Program-made: the position numbers and the translations under genes
Part shown: piece by piece, positions 10,198-20,145 of the stretch
How positions within the stretch are numbered: position 1 is the stretch's first letter
How the letters are laid out: every line of letters starts with the position of its first letter
Notes under the pieces: generated by a model
Database searches by the model: none
What the model was told of the DNA's origin: nothing
The model's input: the letters and a program-made list of their open reading frames with translations, nothing else
From: Desmodesmus armatus
Lineage: Eukaryota; Chlorophyta; Chlorophyceae; Sphaeropleales; Scenedesmaceae
Length of the DNA: 64,000 bases
Assembly (NCBI GenBank): GCA_007449985.2
Contig: VIIQ02000186.1
Location: 62,001-126,000 of the forward strand
Direction: 5' to 3'

Positions 10198-12059
10198 TTG
10201 GGGGATGCTCGCAAGCCTTGGGTTGCAGTCAGCAGGGAGCTGTTGCAGCACCATGTGCCGGTGGTGCCTGGTGGGGTTATTGGGGCTTGGCCTTGTGTGA
10301 CAAGGGTCGGTTGTTCAGGGACGCTGGGGGCCAGCTGTTGCCAGACCCCTTGCGTGCTTTTGCCCTTGGCATCAGGGCTCTGCCGTATATTCGCCATGTG
10401 GGCGCTAACCCGGTCCAGCCCGGCCCGTGGTGTTACTATGTCCCATTGTGGTCCAATCCGGTGGTGGCGCAGAGGGAGCAGTGGGACTGGTATGGACAGC
10501 AGCGGCAAGTGATGGTGGGGTTGGAGTTTGTGGTGCCTGACTTGTTGGGCCTCACCCAGCTGCAATGTGCAGGGCAGGCGCTGCATTGGTTGCAGCTGGT
10601 TGAGGCTATCTGTTCCATTCCTGACCTGGGGGCAAGGGAGGAGGCATACAGGATGCATGTGTGGGACCCTGTGTTGCAGCATCGCCCTAGGTATGCTAAC
10701 ATGGTGGTGGCTAGGGAGGAGTTGGCTGTGTTGGTCGCGGCCATCCCTAGTGCGTGGCAGGATGCAGCACGTGCAGTGCTGCGGGGTAGGCCATCCGGGC
10801 GGCTGCCGGCCGTTTCGGAGGCTCAGCTTACCGCAGCTAGGGACAGGGTGTGTGCTGATCTGGGCTGGCATACTCGCAATGGGGATGTGGTGAAGCTTGA
10901 GGCCCTCGCTGTGTCGCTAGCTACCCAGTGTCAATCCTTGGATGCGCTGTCAGCCATTGCTGACAGGCATGCTGCCTTCCGTCAGAGGGTGTTGTCTGTT
11001 GATATGCTGCAGCCAATTGTGGGCCAATTGCCCGAGGTCACTCGGGTGCTTCGGCGGTGGTGGAAGCTGCGTGTGCCTAATGAGCACAAGGAGGCTGCAT
11101 GGCGGCTCACCCTCGACGCGTTCCCTACGGCCCAGCGCATGCACACAGGCACCTCTTGTGTAGCATGTGGGGCTGCTGAGCCCGGTGTACAGCACCATTG
11201 TTGGGAGTGTCCTGTTGCAGGGGCGGTGCGGGCGGAGATTGAGGGGCAGTTGAGAGCTCACCGGGTGGGCGACGCCCCCCCTTGGTTGGCTGCTGACCGC
11301 GGCCTGCAGTGTGCAGCTTTGTGGATGGGGGTGAAACCTCATCCCCGGTTGCATCATATTGTGTGGGACATGGTGTGTCTGGCTGGCATCGGTGCTGTTG
11401 ACTTCGGCCGCAGAGTGGCGTGGGCTGTGGCAGCAGAAGGTCCTGCGTTGCCTCTGCTGACGGTAGAGCGCATTGCAGGGCGTGCTGCTGTTGGGGAGTT
11501 TTGGCGCGTCTTGGCTGACTTTGCGGTTTCTGCAATCATCCCTCAGCGGGCGCAGGGGCTTGCGCTCACACAGCAGCCTTTCATTGCATGGCATGTGGTG
11601 CTGTCAGGAGGCAACGGTTTGCGGGTAGTTAGGCATTGAGCTTCTGCATGTGGTGACATGTGAGTTGCTGGCTGCTGTGTGACTTCTATCCTGCTGGCTT
11701 GTGAACAGTGCAGCGACTGGTGGTGTCGGTGAAGTTGCCCCCACGTGCGCCCACTGCAACATGTGGGAGTGTTTTGTGGCTCGCAGCTGTGTGTTCGCTG
11801 TTTTCTGTTCCGTCCGCCCTTTCTTGTCGCAACCCTGCAGGTGCGAGAAGCAGTGCCGTTGGCGCCATTCAGTCCTTCCAGTGTATTATATCTCTGTGTT
11901 CGCAATCTGGAAGCACACTGAGTGTGCGTGACAAGCTTTTGATGGTGGGGTTTGTCCGAACGGCCCCCTTCCGTGCTGGTTGTGTCCATCCGTGGCTGGG
12001 TTCAGTTGCAACGTAGTTGCTTGAGAAACCCGTGTAACACCTTCATTCATTCATTCATT
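10198..12059 (+). mobile_element. 5'-truncated LINE, copy 2
   Basis: Starts abruptly at GGGGGATGCTCGCAAGCC, directly against the tail of copy 1. It includes the ~230 bp missing from copy 1 and reads through the same C-terminal region with the CVACG/HHCWEC zinc motif to a stop at 11637-11639. Near its 5' end the conserved reading appears split between two frames, from GDARKPWVAV to WWGYWGLALC, which suggests a frameshift. The 3' UTR ends in four CATT units at 12044-12059. It is nearly identical to copy 1 over the shared part, so both are recent. Confidence 0.75.
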
Positions 12060-12067
12060 AACACGTT
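12060..12067 (+). repeat. Target-site duplication AACACGTT (left of LINE copy 3)
   Basis: An 8-bp direct repeat identical to 12800-12807 and flanking LINE copy 3. It also matches the left edge of the array. Confidence 0.65.
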
Positions 12068-12799
12068 GTGGATGGGGGTGAAACCTCATCCCCGGTTGCA
12101 TCATATTGTGTGGGACATGGTGTGTCTGGCTGGCATCGGTGCTGTTGACTTCGGCCGCAGAGTGGCGTGGGCTGTGGCAGCAGAAGGTCCTGCGTTGCCT
12201 CTGCTGACGGTAGAGCGCATTGCAGGGCGTGCTGCTGTTGGGGAGTTTTGGCGCGTCTTGGCTGACTTTGCGGTTTCTGCAATCATCCCTAAGCGGGCGC
12301 AGGGGCTTGCGCTCACACAGCAGCCTTTCATTGCATGGCATGTGGTGCTGTCAGGAGGCAACGGTTTGCGGGTAGTTAGGCATTGAGCTTCTGCATGTGG
12401 TGACATGTGAGTTGCTGGCTGCTGTGTGACTTCTATCCTGCTGGCTTGTGAACAGTGCAGCGACTGGTGGTGTCGGTGAAGTTGCCCCCACGTGCGCCCA
12501 CTGCAACATGTGGGAGTGTTTTGTGGCTCGCAGCTGTGTGTTCGCTGTTTTCTGTTCCGTCCGCCCTTTCTTGTCGCAACCCTGCAGGTGCGAGAAGCAG
12601 TGCCGTTGGCGCCATTCAGTCCTTCCAGTGTATTATATCTCTGTGTTCGCAATCTGGAAGCACACTGAGTGTGCGTGACAAGCTTTTGATGGTGGGGTTT
12701 GTCCGAACGGCCCCCTTCCGTGCTGGTTGTGTCCATCCGTGGCTGGGTTCAGTTGCAACGTAGTTGCTTGAGAAACCGTGTAACACCTTCATTCATTCA
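12068..12799 (+). mobile_element. 5'-truncated LINE, copy 3
   Basis: Only the last ~105 codons of the ORF (stop at 12384-12386) and the 3' UTR with a CATT tail. It begins at GTGGATGGGGGTG. One residue differs from the other copies (IIPKRAQ for IIPQRAQ). It is flanked by perfect 8-bp AACACGTT repeats, as expected of target-primed reverse transcription. Confidence 0.8.
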
Positions 12800-12867
12800 A
12801 ACACGTTACCACACGCGACTTCTCCGAGTCCGTGACTGGTGTTGCTCCTACTTCGCAACACGCTTAT
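12800..12867 (-). mobile_element. Partial TRIM internal segment (right side of the LINE insertion)
   Basis: Continues the TRIM sequence interrupted at 8411 and ends at AACACGCTTAT, like 7029-7092. Without the LINE copies, 7093-12867 would be a 1.38-kb unit equal in length to 5716-7092. Confidence 0.75.
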
Positions 12868-13187
12868 TGTTATGAGTAAGCTCGATACTTTATCTTTTGG
12901 TTGTCAACGGCCTGTCACAACCGTAATCCGGTTGGTCGGTCGAAGGCCAGTCGACCTTTCGGCATCAAGCACGAGCCCTGCGCTCATGCTCGACACTTCC
13001 AATTCCTTCTGGTTATCTTTCCTACATCATTTCCAGTTGTATCTGTTATCTTGTTCGGTCATTGGTAACCTCGTCGTTCACAGGATTCCCTGAGTCCGAG
13101 CCCAGACTCTCTTTATGGCATCCAAAGTCATAGGAAAGTCTAGTCTTGGCATGCACGCACTGACAGAGCGTTCCACAACTCTCAACA
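12868..13187 (+). repeat. 5' LTR of chromovirus element A
   Basis: 320 bp, TGTTATGAG to CTCTCAACA. It matches the LTRs at 7093 and 24457 apart from an A for G near 13178. Two bases after it lies the primer-binding site TGGTAGCGGAGACC (13190-13203), close to the complement of the 3' end of a methionine initiator tRNA (one wobble or mismatch). No target-site duplication pairs with the far end of the array. Confidence 0.9.
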
Positions 13188-13260
13188 AGTGGTAGCGGAG
13201 ACCTCGGTCTTCGTTGCCCAATTTAGCCCATCAGCTTCCCACTCGCCTTACAATCATCGT

Positions 13261-14202
13261 ATGGAGTTCGAACAGTTCCAGGCGCAGCTGTCGCAGCAGT
13301 CGGAGCAGCTTCAACAGCTGATGCAACAGCTTGCGCTGGAGCGGCAGTCGCGTGTGCAGCTGGAACAGCAACTGCAACAGCAGCACGTGATGGCATCGGT
13401 GCGTACACCTAAGCCTCCTGAGACGGACGGTAAGAAACCCACACCGGAGCACTTCTCCGAGGCGTTCGAGGTGTACGTTGCGCAGAAGGGTGTGAATCTC
13501 AACAGCCCTGCAGCTTGCCAGCTTGCAGCAACCTTCTTGAGGGATGCTGCCCTTGATTGGTATGTCATTCACCAGCAGGAGGTGTCAGCAGGTAGAGCAG
13601 CACCCTTCACCAGTTGGCAGCAGATGAAGCAAGCCTTTATGCAGCGCTTTGCACCCTACGACACCCATGAGCTTGCACGCTCCCGGTTGGATAGGCTCCT
13701 GCAAACCCGCAGTGTTGCAGAGTATGCTTCGCAGTACACCGCCCTCATGCTGCAGCTGCCGGCGATGGATGAGGGCACCCGCATTCACTTCTTTGTGCGC
13801 GGCCTCAAGCCCGCAGTGAGAGTGCAGGTGGCCCTCCACCAGCCGCAGTCCTTGGACGCAGCCGTCAGCCTGGCTATGGCAGCCGACACCATGCTGTTTA
13901 GCGGTGGGCTGGCAGCGCTCAACCCCTTCGGCAGCTTTGGCGGCAGCAGCAGCGGTGGCGGTGGCGGTTACCGCAACCCAGCATTTGGCAGCAGGCCCAG
14001 TGGCAGCAGCAGCCACCCCGCCCCCATGGAGCTTGGGTCGCTGCAGCGTGCCCCACAGCGCAACCCTCAGCAACCCCCTACCAGCGGCAAAGTGCCCTAC
14101 TGCAGCTGGCATCACCGCCAAGGGCACTGGACCGCCGACTGTCGTCAGCGTGCTCGCTCAATGCGCACACAGCACCCTGACGGCAAGGCGGCCAAGCAGT
14201 AG
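13261..14202 (+). CDS. gag: Gag polyprotein, element A
   Basis: 313 residues from ATG at 13261. The frame is open upstream to the LTR, but only through non-ATG codons. The product assembles the virus-like particle and packages the element RNA. The N-terminus (about 1-45) is a glutamine-rich coiled coil. A retrotransposon gag domain follows, with FTSWQQMKQAFMQRFAP and a later FFVRGLKPAVRVQV segment. After a glycine/serine-rich linker comes a zinc knuckle at residues 281-294, spaced C-x2-H-x4-H-x4-C, with His in place of the usual second Cys. That variant is familiar from other gypsy gags. Gag stops at TAG. Pol lies in another frame without overlap. Element B encodes the same protein. Confidence 0.92.
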   Translation: MEFEQFQAQLSQQSEQLQQLMQQLALERQSRVQLEQQLQQQHVMASVRTPKPPETDGKKPTPEHFSEAFEVYVAQKGVNLNSPAACQLAATFLRDAALDWYVIHQQEVSAGRAAPFTSWQQMKQAFMQRFAPYDTHELARSRLDRLLQTRSVAEYASQYTALMLQLPAMDEGTRIHFFVRGLKPAVRVQVALHQPQSLDAAVSLAMAADTMLFSGGLAALNPFGSFGGSSSGGGGGYRNPAFGSRPSGSSSHPAPMELGSLQRAPQRNPQQPPTSGKVPYCSWHHRQGHWTADCRQRARSMRTQHPDGKAAKQ

Positions 14203-14269
14203 TTCGCTACTGCTGTGCTAGGAGTGGGCTGTACTGCAAGGCAAGTCGGCTTTGCCCTGCCGTAGCAGT

Positions 14270-17200
14270 ATGGGAAGCCTACTAGGTTCCAGTCTTCGGT
14301 CTTCTAGCAGCTCAGGTTCCCCCCTCCCCGGTGTTCAGTTCAGCTGGCGTGCGGGGCAGTGCGCTAGGCCAGCTACTGCCCTAAGAGCTACCACCCCTGT
14401 CCCAGGCAAACCCAGCGCTGGTCGTGTGCGTAACAGGGACAGACAGGACTGGCAGCTTTGCCCTGAGGAAGCAGCAAAATATGCAGCGCAGTTTGGGGGC
14501 TTTCAGACAGCACTGTGCCAGGCAAGCCCAGGTGACCCGACTTGGCAGGCCAGCCAGTCTCGCCTCCGGCAGTCGTGCGCTGGCGAATGGGCTTACAGCC
14601 CTGACGCCATGTCCTTTGGTGACTTTCAGCGGCATCCCGAAGTCGCGGGAGACAACTATTGGATCTGTGCCCCTTTCCGCTCAGCAGGCAGCCTCCTCAA
14701 GCATTACCTCACACAGCGCCAGCAGCACAACAGCAGACTCGACGATACTTTCCCACTGATGGAGTCCGTCTTCCTGGTGCCGAAACTCACCAAGAAGCCA
14801 TGGTGGCCCCTCACCCACAGCTTTCAGATCATCCATGAGTACCCTGCTGGTACTCCCGGCTTGTTTCAGGCGCCCCAGCCTGACGGCAGTTGGCAGGACA
14901 TGGGCCCACTCAGGTGGCCTGTGGTGGTGCTGCGGGATTCCCCTCTCCGCCTCAGGTCAGCTTCCGCTGGGCGCGGCTATGGCCCTGCCTTTCAGCCCCT
15001 TCAGGTTCCCATCACAGCCACCTCCACCCAGGGTCTCTACTACGAGCGCATTGGGAGGCCCACTGCGTCTCAGGTTGCGCCCTCACCAGCACAGCCCTCG
15101 CCTGGGTTGGACCCCATCGCCAGCACTGTTATCCGGCTCCGTGTTTCTGTTCGTGGACAGCATTTGGTTGCATTGCTGGATTCTGGTGCTACTGACAACT
15201 ACGTTGACACCAGGTGGGCTACGGAGTTGTCACTTCCTGCTACATCTGTTCCAGGCAAGTCTGTCAAGCTTGCCAATGGCATGTTGCAGGATGCATCCCA
15301 GCAAATTGCTGCATTACCTTTTAGGATTGGCTCTTTCAAGGATTCCCAGCCCTTTACTGTCACTGACCTGGCAGTTGATGACATTGTTCTTGGGAAGCCT
15401 TGGTTGACTTTTCACAATCCTTGCATTGATTGGCAAAGTAATCTTGTTGTTCTCACATCTAAGGGTGTTCAGCATACCCTGCCAACTGTTGTTGCTGACC
15501 CCGAGGATGTTAGCTTGATCTCGGCTATGGCAGCAGTCAAGTCTGTTGAGCGTGGTGCATCTGCATTTTTGGCGGTTCTTACTGAGGTGCAGTCAGGTCC
15601 TGATGCTCCTGAACCTGACCCCTTTGCCTCAGCTGTTGCTGACATGCCTCTGCCTGCCTGCCACGGCAGTTCGGCCACTCAAGTGCGCCATGTGCTGTTG
15701 AAGCACAAGGGTGTGTTCAGCAAGGTCACAGGTCTGCCACCCCTGCGTGGGGTTGAGCATGACATTTTACTGCAGCCAGGGGCCAAGCCTCCGTTTGGTC
15801 CCATCTACCAGCTGAGCCCTTTTGAGCTGGAGGAGTGCAAGCGTCAGCTAACTGAGCTGATTGAGAAGGATTTCATTCAGCCCAGCAAGTCACCTTATGG
15901 TGCACCCATCCTTTTTGTGCGCAAGAAGAATGGGAAGCTGCGCATGTGTGTTGACTACAGGGCACTCAACAAGCTCACTGTTAAGAATCGGTACCCTTTG
16001 CCTCGTATTGATGAGTTGCTTGACAGGTTGCATAATGCCACTGTGTTTTCCAAGCTTGACTTGGACAGTGCGTACCACCAAGTCAGAATTGAGGAACAAG
16101 ACATTCCCAAAACTGCATTCAGGACCCGTTACGGTCATTATGAGTGGAAGGTGTTGCCTTTTGGTCTCACCAATGCACCTGCCACTTTCCAAGGTCTCAT
16201 GCATCATGTATTGCATGCGTATCTGGACCGTTTTGTCATTGTGTATCTAGATGACATCTTGGTTTACTCTGCTACTGAGGCTGAGCATGCCCAGCATCTG
16301 GATTTGGTGTTGCAAGCATTGGAGGAAAATCAGCTACATGCTGGCCTCACAAAGTGTGCTTTTGGTCTGAATACTGTGGAGTTCTTGGGCCATGTGGTGT
16401 CCCCAGATGGCATCCGTCCTGATCCGGCCAAGATCTCTGCCGTTCAGGATTGGCCTGCTCCCAGTAATATGCATCAAGTGCGGCAGTTTTTGGGGCTCAC
16501 CTCCTACTATCGGAAGTTCATTCGGCATTACAGCAGCATGGCTCTGCCTTTGACAGAGCTCACTCGAGAGCACTCCCCCTGGCGTTGGCGCCCAGCGGTG
16601 GAGCAGCAGGCTTTTGAGGCCTTGAAGCAAGCCGTCTCCACAGCCCCTGCTCTCGCGATGCCAGACCCCAGCCGCCCTTATCAGGTGTTCACTGATGCAT
16701 CAGGTTTTGCTTTGGGTGCTGTTTTACTGCAGGATCATGGTCACGGTCTGCAGCCAGTTGCTTACATCAGCAAGAAGCTGTCTGATACTGAGAAGCGGTA
16801 CCCTACTGGCGACCGTGAAATGTTGGGTATTGTGCATGCATTGCAGCAGTGGCGCTGCTACCTTGAGGGTGCTGAGTTCACTGTGAACTCTGATCACCTG
16901 AATCATACATGGTTTGCAGCCAAGAAGGCTCAAAACATGTCACGTCGTCAAGCGAAGTGGACTGAGTGGCTTGAGTCTTACTACGGTGGTGTTGATATTC
17001 AGTGGAAGGAAGGCAAGGCCAACCCTGCTGACCCCTTGTCACGTCGGCCTGACCTTGCAACCATGTCCACTGTACATGATGCTTCCTTTGTGGATAAGTT
17101 GCGTGTTGCATATGAGCAGGATCCCTACTACTTGCATGCTCCTAAGTACCTGAAGTGCCAACACGGCATTTGGTACATGCATGATCGCATTGCTATCCCC

Positions 17201-18550
17201 GCCTGCAAGCCCCTCAAGCTACAGGTGTTGCGAGAGTGTCATGACTGTCCAAGCGCTGGCCACTTGGGTGTTGCTAAAACCCTGCAGCGCGTTGCTGAGC
17301 GCTTCTGGTGGCCACACCTGGCTAGGACAGTCCGCAATTATGTTGTGTCTTGTCCATCCTGTCAGCTGAACAAGCCCAGCACACAAGCACCAGCTGGCTT
17401 GTTGCACCCTTTGCCCATTCCCACCCATAAGTTTGAGTGCATTTCCTTGGACCTTATCACCGACCTTCCACCAACTAAGCATGGTCATGATGCTGTGCTT
17501 ACCATTGTGGACCGTCTCACTAAGTTTGTGCGGTTCATTCCCACAACCAAGGGTGCAGGTGCTGACCCCATTGCATCGCTTGTGCGCAAAGAGTGGTTTA
17601 GGACCTTTGGATTGCCAAGAAGCATTGTTTCCGATCGCGACAGGCGCTTCTTGAGCAAGTTCTGGCGTGCATTGTTTTTTGCATTGGGCACTGACTTGAA
17701 GTTTTCTACTGCTTTTCATCCCCAGACTGACGGCCAGTCTGAGCGTGCTAATCGCACTTTGGAGGAGTACTTGCGGCATTTTGTTTCTCCCCGGCAGGAT
17801 GATTGGGATGATTGGCTGGACTTGGCTGAGTACGCCATCAATGACTCTGTCAACCCAGCCACAGGTTACTCTCCATTTTTCTTGTGTTTTGGCCAGAGCC
17901 CTTTGTCTGTGTTGGATGTTGCATTAGGCCCTGTCTTGGTGCCAGCAGCCCAAGTGACTGCTGATGACATGCATTCTGTCTTACAGCATGCCAAGACCAA
18001 CTTGCATGCCGCCCAGCAGCGTATGATGGCACAGCAAAATGCGCATCGTCGTGACGTTACTTTTTCTGTAGGTGACCTTGTGCGCTTGTCGGCAGCCAAC
18101 CTTGCCTTGCCCAGCACCATGAGCAAGAAGCTTGCTGCTAAGTATCTGGGACCCTTCCCAGTACAACAGGTCATCAGCCCTGTCGCATACAGGCTGAAGC
18201 TGCCTCCTACTCTCAAGGTACACCCTGTGTTCCATGTCAGTCTTTTGCAACCCTGGCACACACAACCAGAGTTGCCACACCCTGCTGTCATGTCTCGTCC
18301 TCCTCCTGTTGATGTTGAAGAGGACCGCTTCTATGTTGAGAAGCTTTTGGATAAGCGGCAGTGCAAGCGTGGTCGTGGTGTGAGCATTGAGTACCTTGTG
18401 CGGTGGCGTGGCTATGGCCCTGAGGATGACATGTGGATAAATATGAAGCAGATTGATGATGATGTTGTTGAGGATTATGAAGCCACCCACCATGCTGCAT
18501 TGCCTGTTGCTACTCGCAGCACGCGCCGTAGCCCTCGCAGGCGCCAATGA
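14270..18550 (+). CDS. pol: Pol polyprotein of a chromovirus, element A
   Basis: 1426 residues from the first ATG at 14270; the frame opens at 14222. Order: an unrecognised N-terminal region (about 57-225, with [12 protein letters not shown] and WPVVVLRD); aspartic protease (DSGA, Asp304); reverse transcriptase with YLDD at 659-662; RNase H (FTDASG, Asp809); integrase with an HHCC zinc domain (His991 to the CxxC at 1028-1031) and a D-D-35-E core (Asp1061, Asp1122, Glu1158); a GPF/Y-type segment (YLGPFPV); and a C-terminal chromodomain (about 1355-1410, with [15 protein letters not shown]). The chromodomain places it in the chromoviruses, whose integrases target marked chromatin. All catalytic residues are present, so the protein looks functional. 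Confidence 0.94.
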   Translation: MGSLLGSSLRSSSSSGSPLPGVQFSWRAGQCARPATALRATTPVPGKPSAGRVRNRDRQDWQLCPEEAAKYAAQFGGFQTALCQASPGDPTWQASQSRLRQSCAGEWAYSPDAMSFGDFQRHPEVAGDNYWICAPFRSAGSLLKHYLTQRQQHNSRLDDTFPLMESVFLVPKLTKKPWWPLTHSFQIIHEYPAGTPGLFQAPQPDGSWQDMGPLRWPVVVLRDSPLRLRSASAGRGYGPAFQPLQVPITATSTQGLYYERIGRPTASQVAPSPAQPSPGLDPIASTVIRLRVSVRGQHLVALLDSGATDNYVDTRWATELSLPATSVPGKSVKLANGMLQDASQQIAALPFRIGSFKDSQPFTVTDLAVDDIVLGKPWLTFHNPCIDWQSNLVVLTSKGVQHTLPTVVADPEDVSLISAMAAVKSVERGASAFLAVLTEVQSGPDAPEPDPFASAVADMPLPACHGSSATQVRHVLLKHKGVFSKVTGLPPLRGVEHDILLQPGAKPPFGPIYQLSPFELEECKRQLTELIEKDFIQPSKSPYGAPILFVRKKNGKLRMCVDYRALNKLTVKNRYPLPRIDELLDRLHNATVFSKLDLDSAYHQVRIEEQDIPKTAFRTRYGHYEWKVLPFGLTNAPATFQGLMHHVLHAYLDRFVIVYLDDILVYSATEAEHAQHLDLVLQALEENQLHAGLTKCAFGLNTVEFLGHVVSPDGIRPDPAKISAVQDWPAPSNMHQVRQFLGLTSYYRKFIRHYSSMALPLTELTREHSPWRWRPAVEQQAFEALKQAVSTAPALAMPDPSRPYQVFTDASGFALGAVLLQDHGHGLQPVAYISKKLSDTEKRYPTGDREMLGIVHALQQWRCYLEGAEFTVNSDHLNHTWFAAKKAQNMSRRQAKWTEWLESYYGGVDIQWKEGKANPADPLSRRPDLATMSTVHDASFVDKLRVAYEQDPYYLHAPKYLKCQHGIWYMHDRIAIPACKPLKLQVLRECHDCPSAGHLGVAKTLQRVAERFWWPHLARTVRNYVVSCPSCQLNKPSTQAPAGLLHPLPIPTHKFECISLDLITDLPPTKHGHDAVLTIVDRLTKFVRFIPTTKGAGADPIASLVRKEWFRTFGLPRSIVSDRDRRFLSKFWRALFFALGTDLKFSTAFHPQTDGQSERANRTLEEYLRHFVSPRQDDWDDWLDLAEYAINDSVNPATGYSPFFLCFGQSPLSVLDVALGPVLVPAAQVTADDMHSVLQHAKTNLHAAQQRMMAQQNAHRRDVTFSVGDLVRLSAANLALPSTMSKKLAAKYLGPFPVQQVISPVAYRLKLPPTLKVHPVFHVSLLQPWHTQPELPHPAVMSRPPPVDVEEDRFYVEKLLDKRQCKRGRGVSIEYLVRWRGYGPEDDMWINMKQIDDDVVEDYEATHHAALPVATRSTRRSPRRRQ

Positions 18551-18563
18551 GGACATTGGCGTT

Positions 18564-18575
18564 GAAAAGGGGGGG
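18564..18575 (+). other. Polypurine tract, element A
   Basis: GAAAAGGGGGGG, separated from the 3' LTR by CGTGA. Expected primer for plus-strand DNA synthesis. Confidence 0.8.
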
Positions 18576-18580
18576 CGTGA

Positions 18581-19063
18581 TGTTATGAGTAAGCTCGATA
18601 CTTTATCTTTTGGTTGTCAACGGCCTGTCACAACCGTAATCCGGTTGGTCGGTCGAAGGCCAGTCGACCTTTCGGCATCAAGCACGAGCCCTGCGCTCAT
18701 GCTCGACACTTCCAATTCCTTCTGGTTATCTTTCCTACATCATTTCCAGTTGTATCTGTTATCTTGTTCGGTCATTGGTAACCTCGTCGTTCACAACCGT
18801 AATCCGGTTGGTCGGTCGAAGGCCAGTCGACCTTTCGGCATCAAGCACGAGCCCTGCGCTCATGCTCGACACTTCCAATTCCTTCTGGTTATCTTTCCTA
18901 CATCATTTCCAGTTGTATCTGTTATCTTGTTCGGTCATTGGTAACCTCGTCGTTCACAGGATTCCCTGAGTCCGAGCCCAGACTCTCTTTATGGCATCCA
19001 AAGTCATAGGAAAGTCTAGTCTTGGCATGCACGCACTGACAGAGCGTTCCACAGCTCTCAACA
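18581..19063 (+). repeat. Shared central LTR with an internal 163-bp tandem duplication
   Basis: 483 bp instead of 320. The segment starting CAACCGTAATCC at 18631 recurs at 18794. The junction falls at TCACA, a 5-bp microhomology present at both breakpoints of the normal LTR. It serves as 3' LTR of element A and 5' LTR of element B. Confidence 0.9.
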
Positions 19064-19136
19064 AGTGGTAGCGGAGACCTCGGTCTTCGTTGCCCAATTT
19101 AGCCCATCAGCTTCCCACTCGCCTTACAATCATCGT

Positions 19137-20078
19137 ATGGAGTTCGAACAGTTCCAGGCGCAGCTGTCGCAGCAGTCGGAGCAGCTTCAACAGCTGATGC
19201 AACAGCTTGCGCTGGAGCGGCAGTCGCGTGTGCAGCTGGAACAGCAACTGCAACAGCAGCACGTGATGGCATCGGTGCGTACACCTAAGCCTCCTGAGAC
19301 GGACGGTAAGAAACCCACACCGGAGCACTTCTCCGAGGCGTTCGAGGTGTACGTTGCGCAGAAGGGTGTGAATCTCAACAGCCCTGCAGCTTGCCAGCTT
19401 GCAGCAACCTTCTTGAGGGATGCTGCCCTTGATTGGTATGTCATTCACCAGCAGGAGGTGTCAGCAGGTAGAGCAGCACCCTTCACCAGTTGGCAGCAGA
19501 TGAAGCAAGCCTTTATGCAGCGCTTTGCACCCTACGACACCCATGAGCTTGCACGCTCCCGGTTGGATAGGCTCCTGCAAACCCGCAGTGTTGCAGAGTA
19601 TGCTTCGCAGTACACCGCCCTCATGCTGCAGCTGCCGGCGATGGATGAGGGCACCCGCATTCACTTCTTTGTGCGCGGCCTCAAGCCCGCAGTGAGAGTG
19701 CAGGTGGCCCTCCACCAGCCGCAGTCCTTGGACGCAGCCGTCAGCCTGGCTATGGCAGCCGACACCATGCTGTTTAGCGGTGGGCTGGCAGCGCTCAACC
19801 CCTTCGGCAGCTTTGGCGGCAGCAGCAGCGGTGGCGGTGGCGGTTACCGCAACCCAGCATTTGGCAGCAGGCCCAGTGGCAGCAGCAGCCACCCCGCCCC
19901 CATGGAGCTTGGGTCGCTGCAGCGTGCCCCACAGCGCAACCCTCAGCAACCCCCTACCAGCGGCAAAGTGCCCTACTGCAGCTGGCATCACCGCCAAGGG
20001 CACTGGACCGCCGACTGTCGTCAGCGTGCTCGCTCAATGCGCACACAGCACCCTGACGGCAAGGCGGCCAAGCAGTAG
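19137..20078 (+). CDS. gag: Gag polyprotein, element B
   Basis: 313 residues, same protein as at 13261-14202: coiled-coil N-terminus, gag domain, glycine/serine linker and C-x2-H-x4-H-x4-C knuckle. The start is the first ATG in the frame. Confidence 0.92.
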   Translation: MEFEQFQAQLSQQSEQLQQLMQQLALERQSRVQLEQQLQQQHVMASVRTPKPPETDGKKPTPEHFSEAFEVYVAQKGVNLNSPAACQLAATFLRDAALDWYVIHQQEVSAGRAAPFTSWQQMKQAFMQRFAPYDTHELARSRLDRLLQTRSVAEYASQYTALMLQLPAMDEGTRIHFFVRGLKPAVRVQVALHQPQSLDAAVSLAMAADTMLFSGGLAALNPFGSFGGSSSGGGGGYRNPAFGSRPSGSSSHPAPMELGSLQRAPQRNPQQPPTSGKVPYCSWHHRQGHWTADCRQRARSMRTQHPDGKAAKQ

Positions 20079-20145
20079 TTCGCTACTGCTGTGCTAGGAG
20101 TGGGCTGTACTGCAAGGCAAGTCGGCTTTGCCCTGCCGTAGCAGT

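Larger units (their letters stand above)
12868..19063 (+). mobile_element. Full-length Ty3/gypsy chromovirus, element A
   Basis: LTR 12868-13187, primer-binding site, gag 13261-14202, pol 14270-18550, polypurine tract GAAAAGGGGGGG (18564-18575), LTR 18581-19063. Both ORFs are intact. The right LTR is also the left LTR of element B. The LTRs differ by few substitutions, which suggests a recent origin. Confidence 0.92.

Noticed and set aside
13189..14252. Non-ATG starts for gag (GTG at 13189) and pol (TTG at 14252)
   Set aside because: In-frame ATG codons at 13261 and 14270 fit a eukaryotic element better. 13189 overlaps the primer-binding site.
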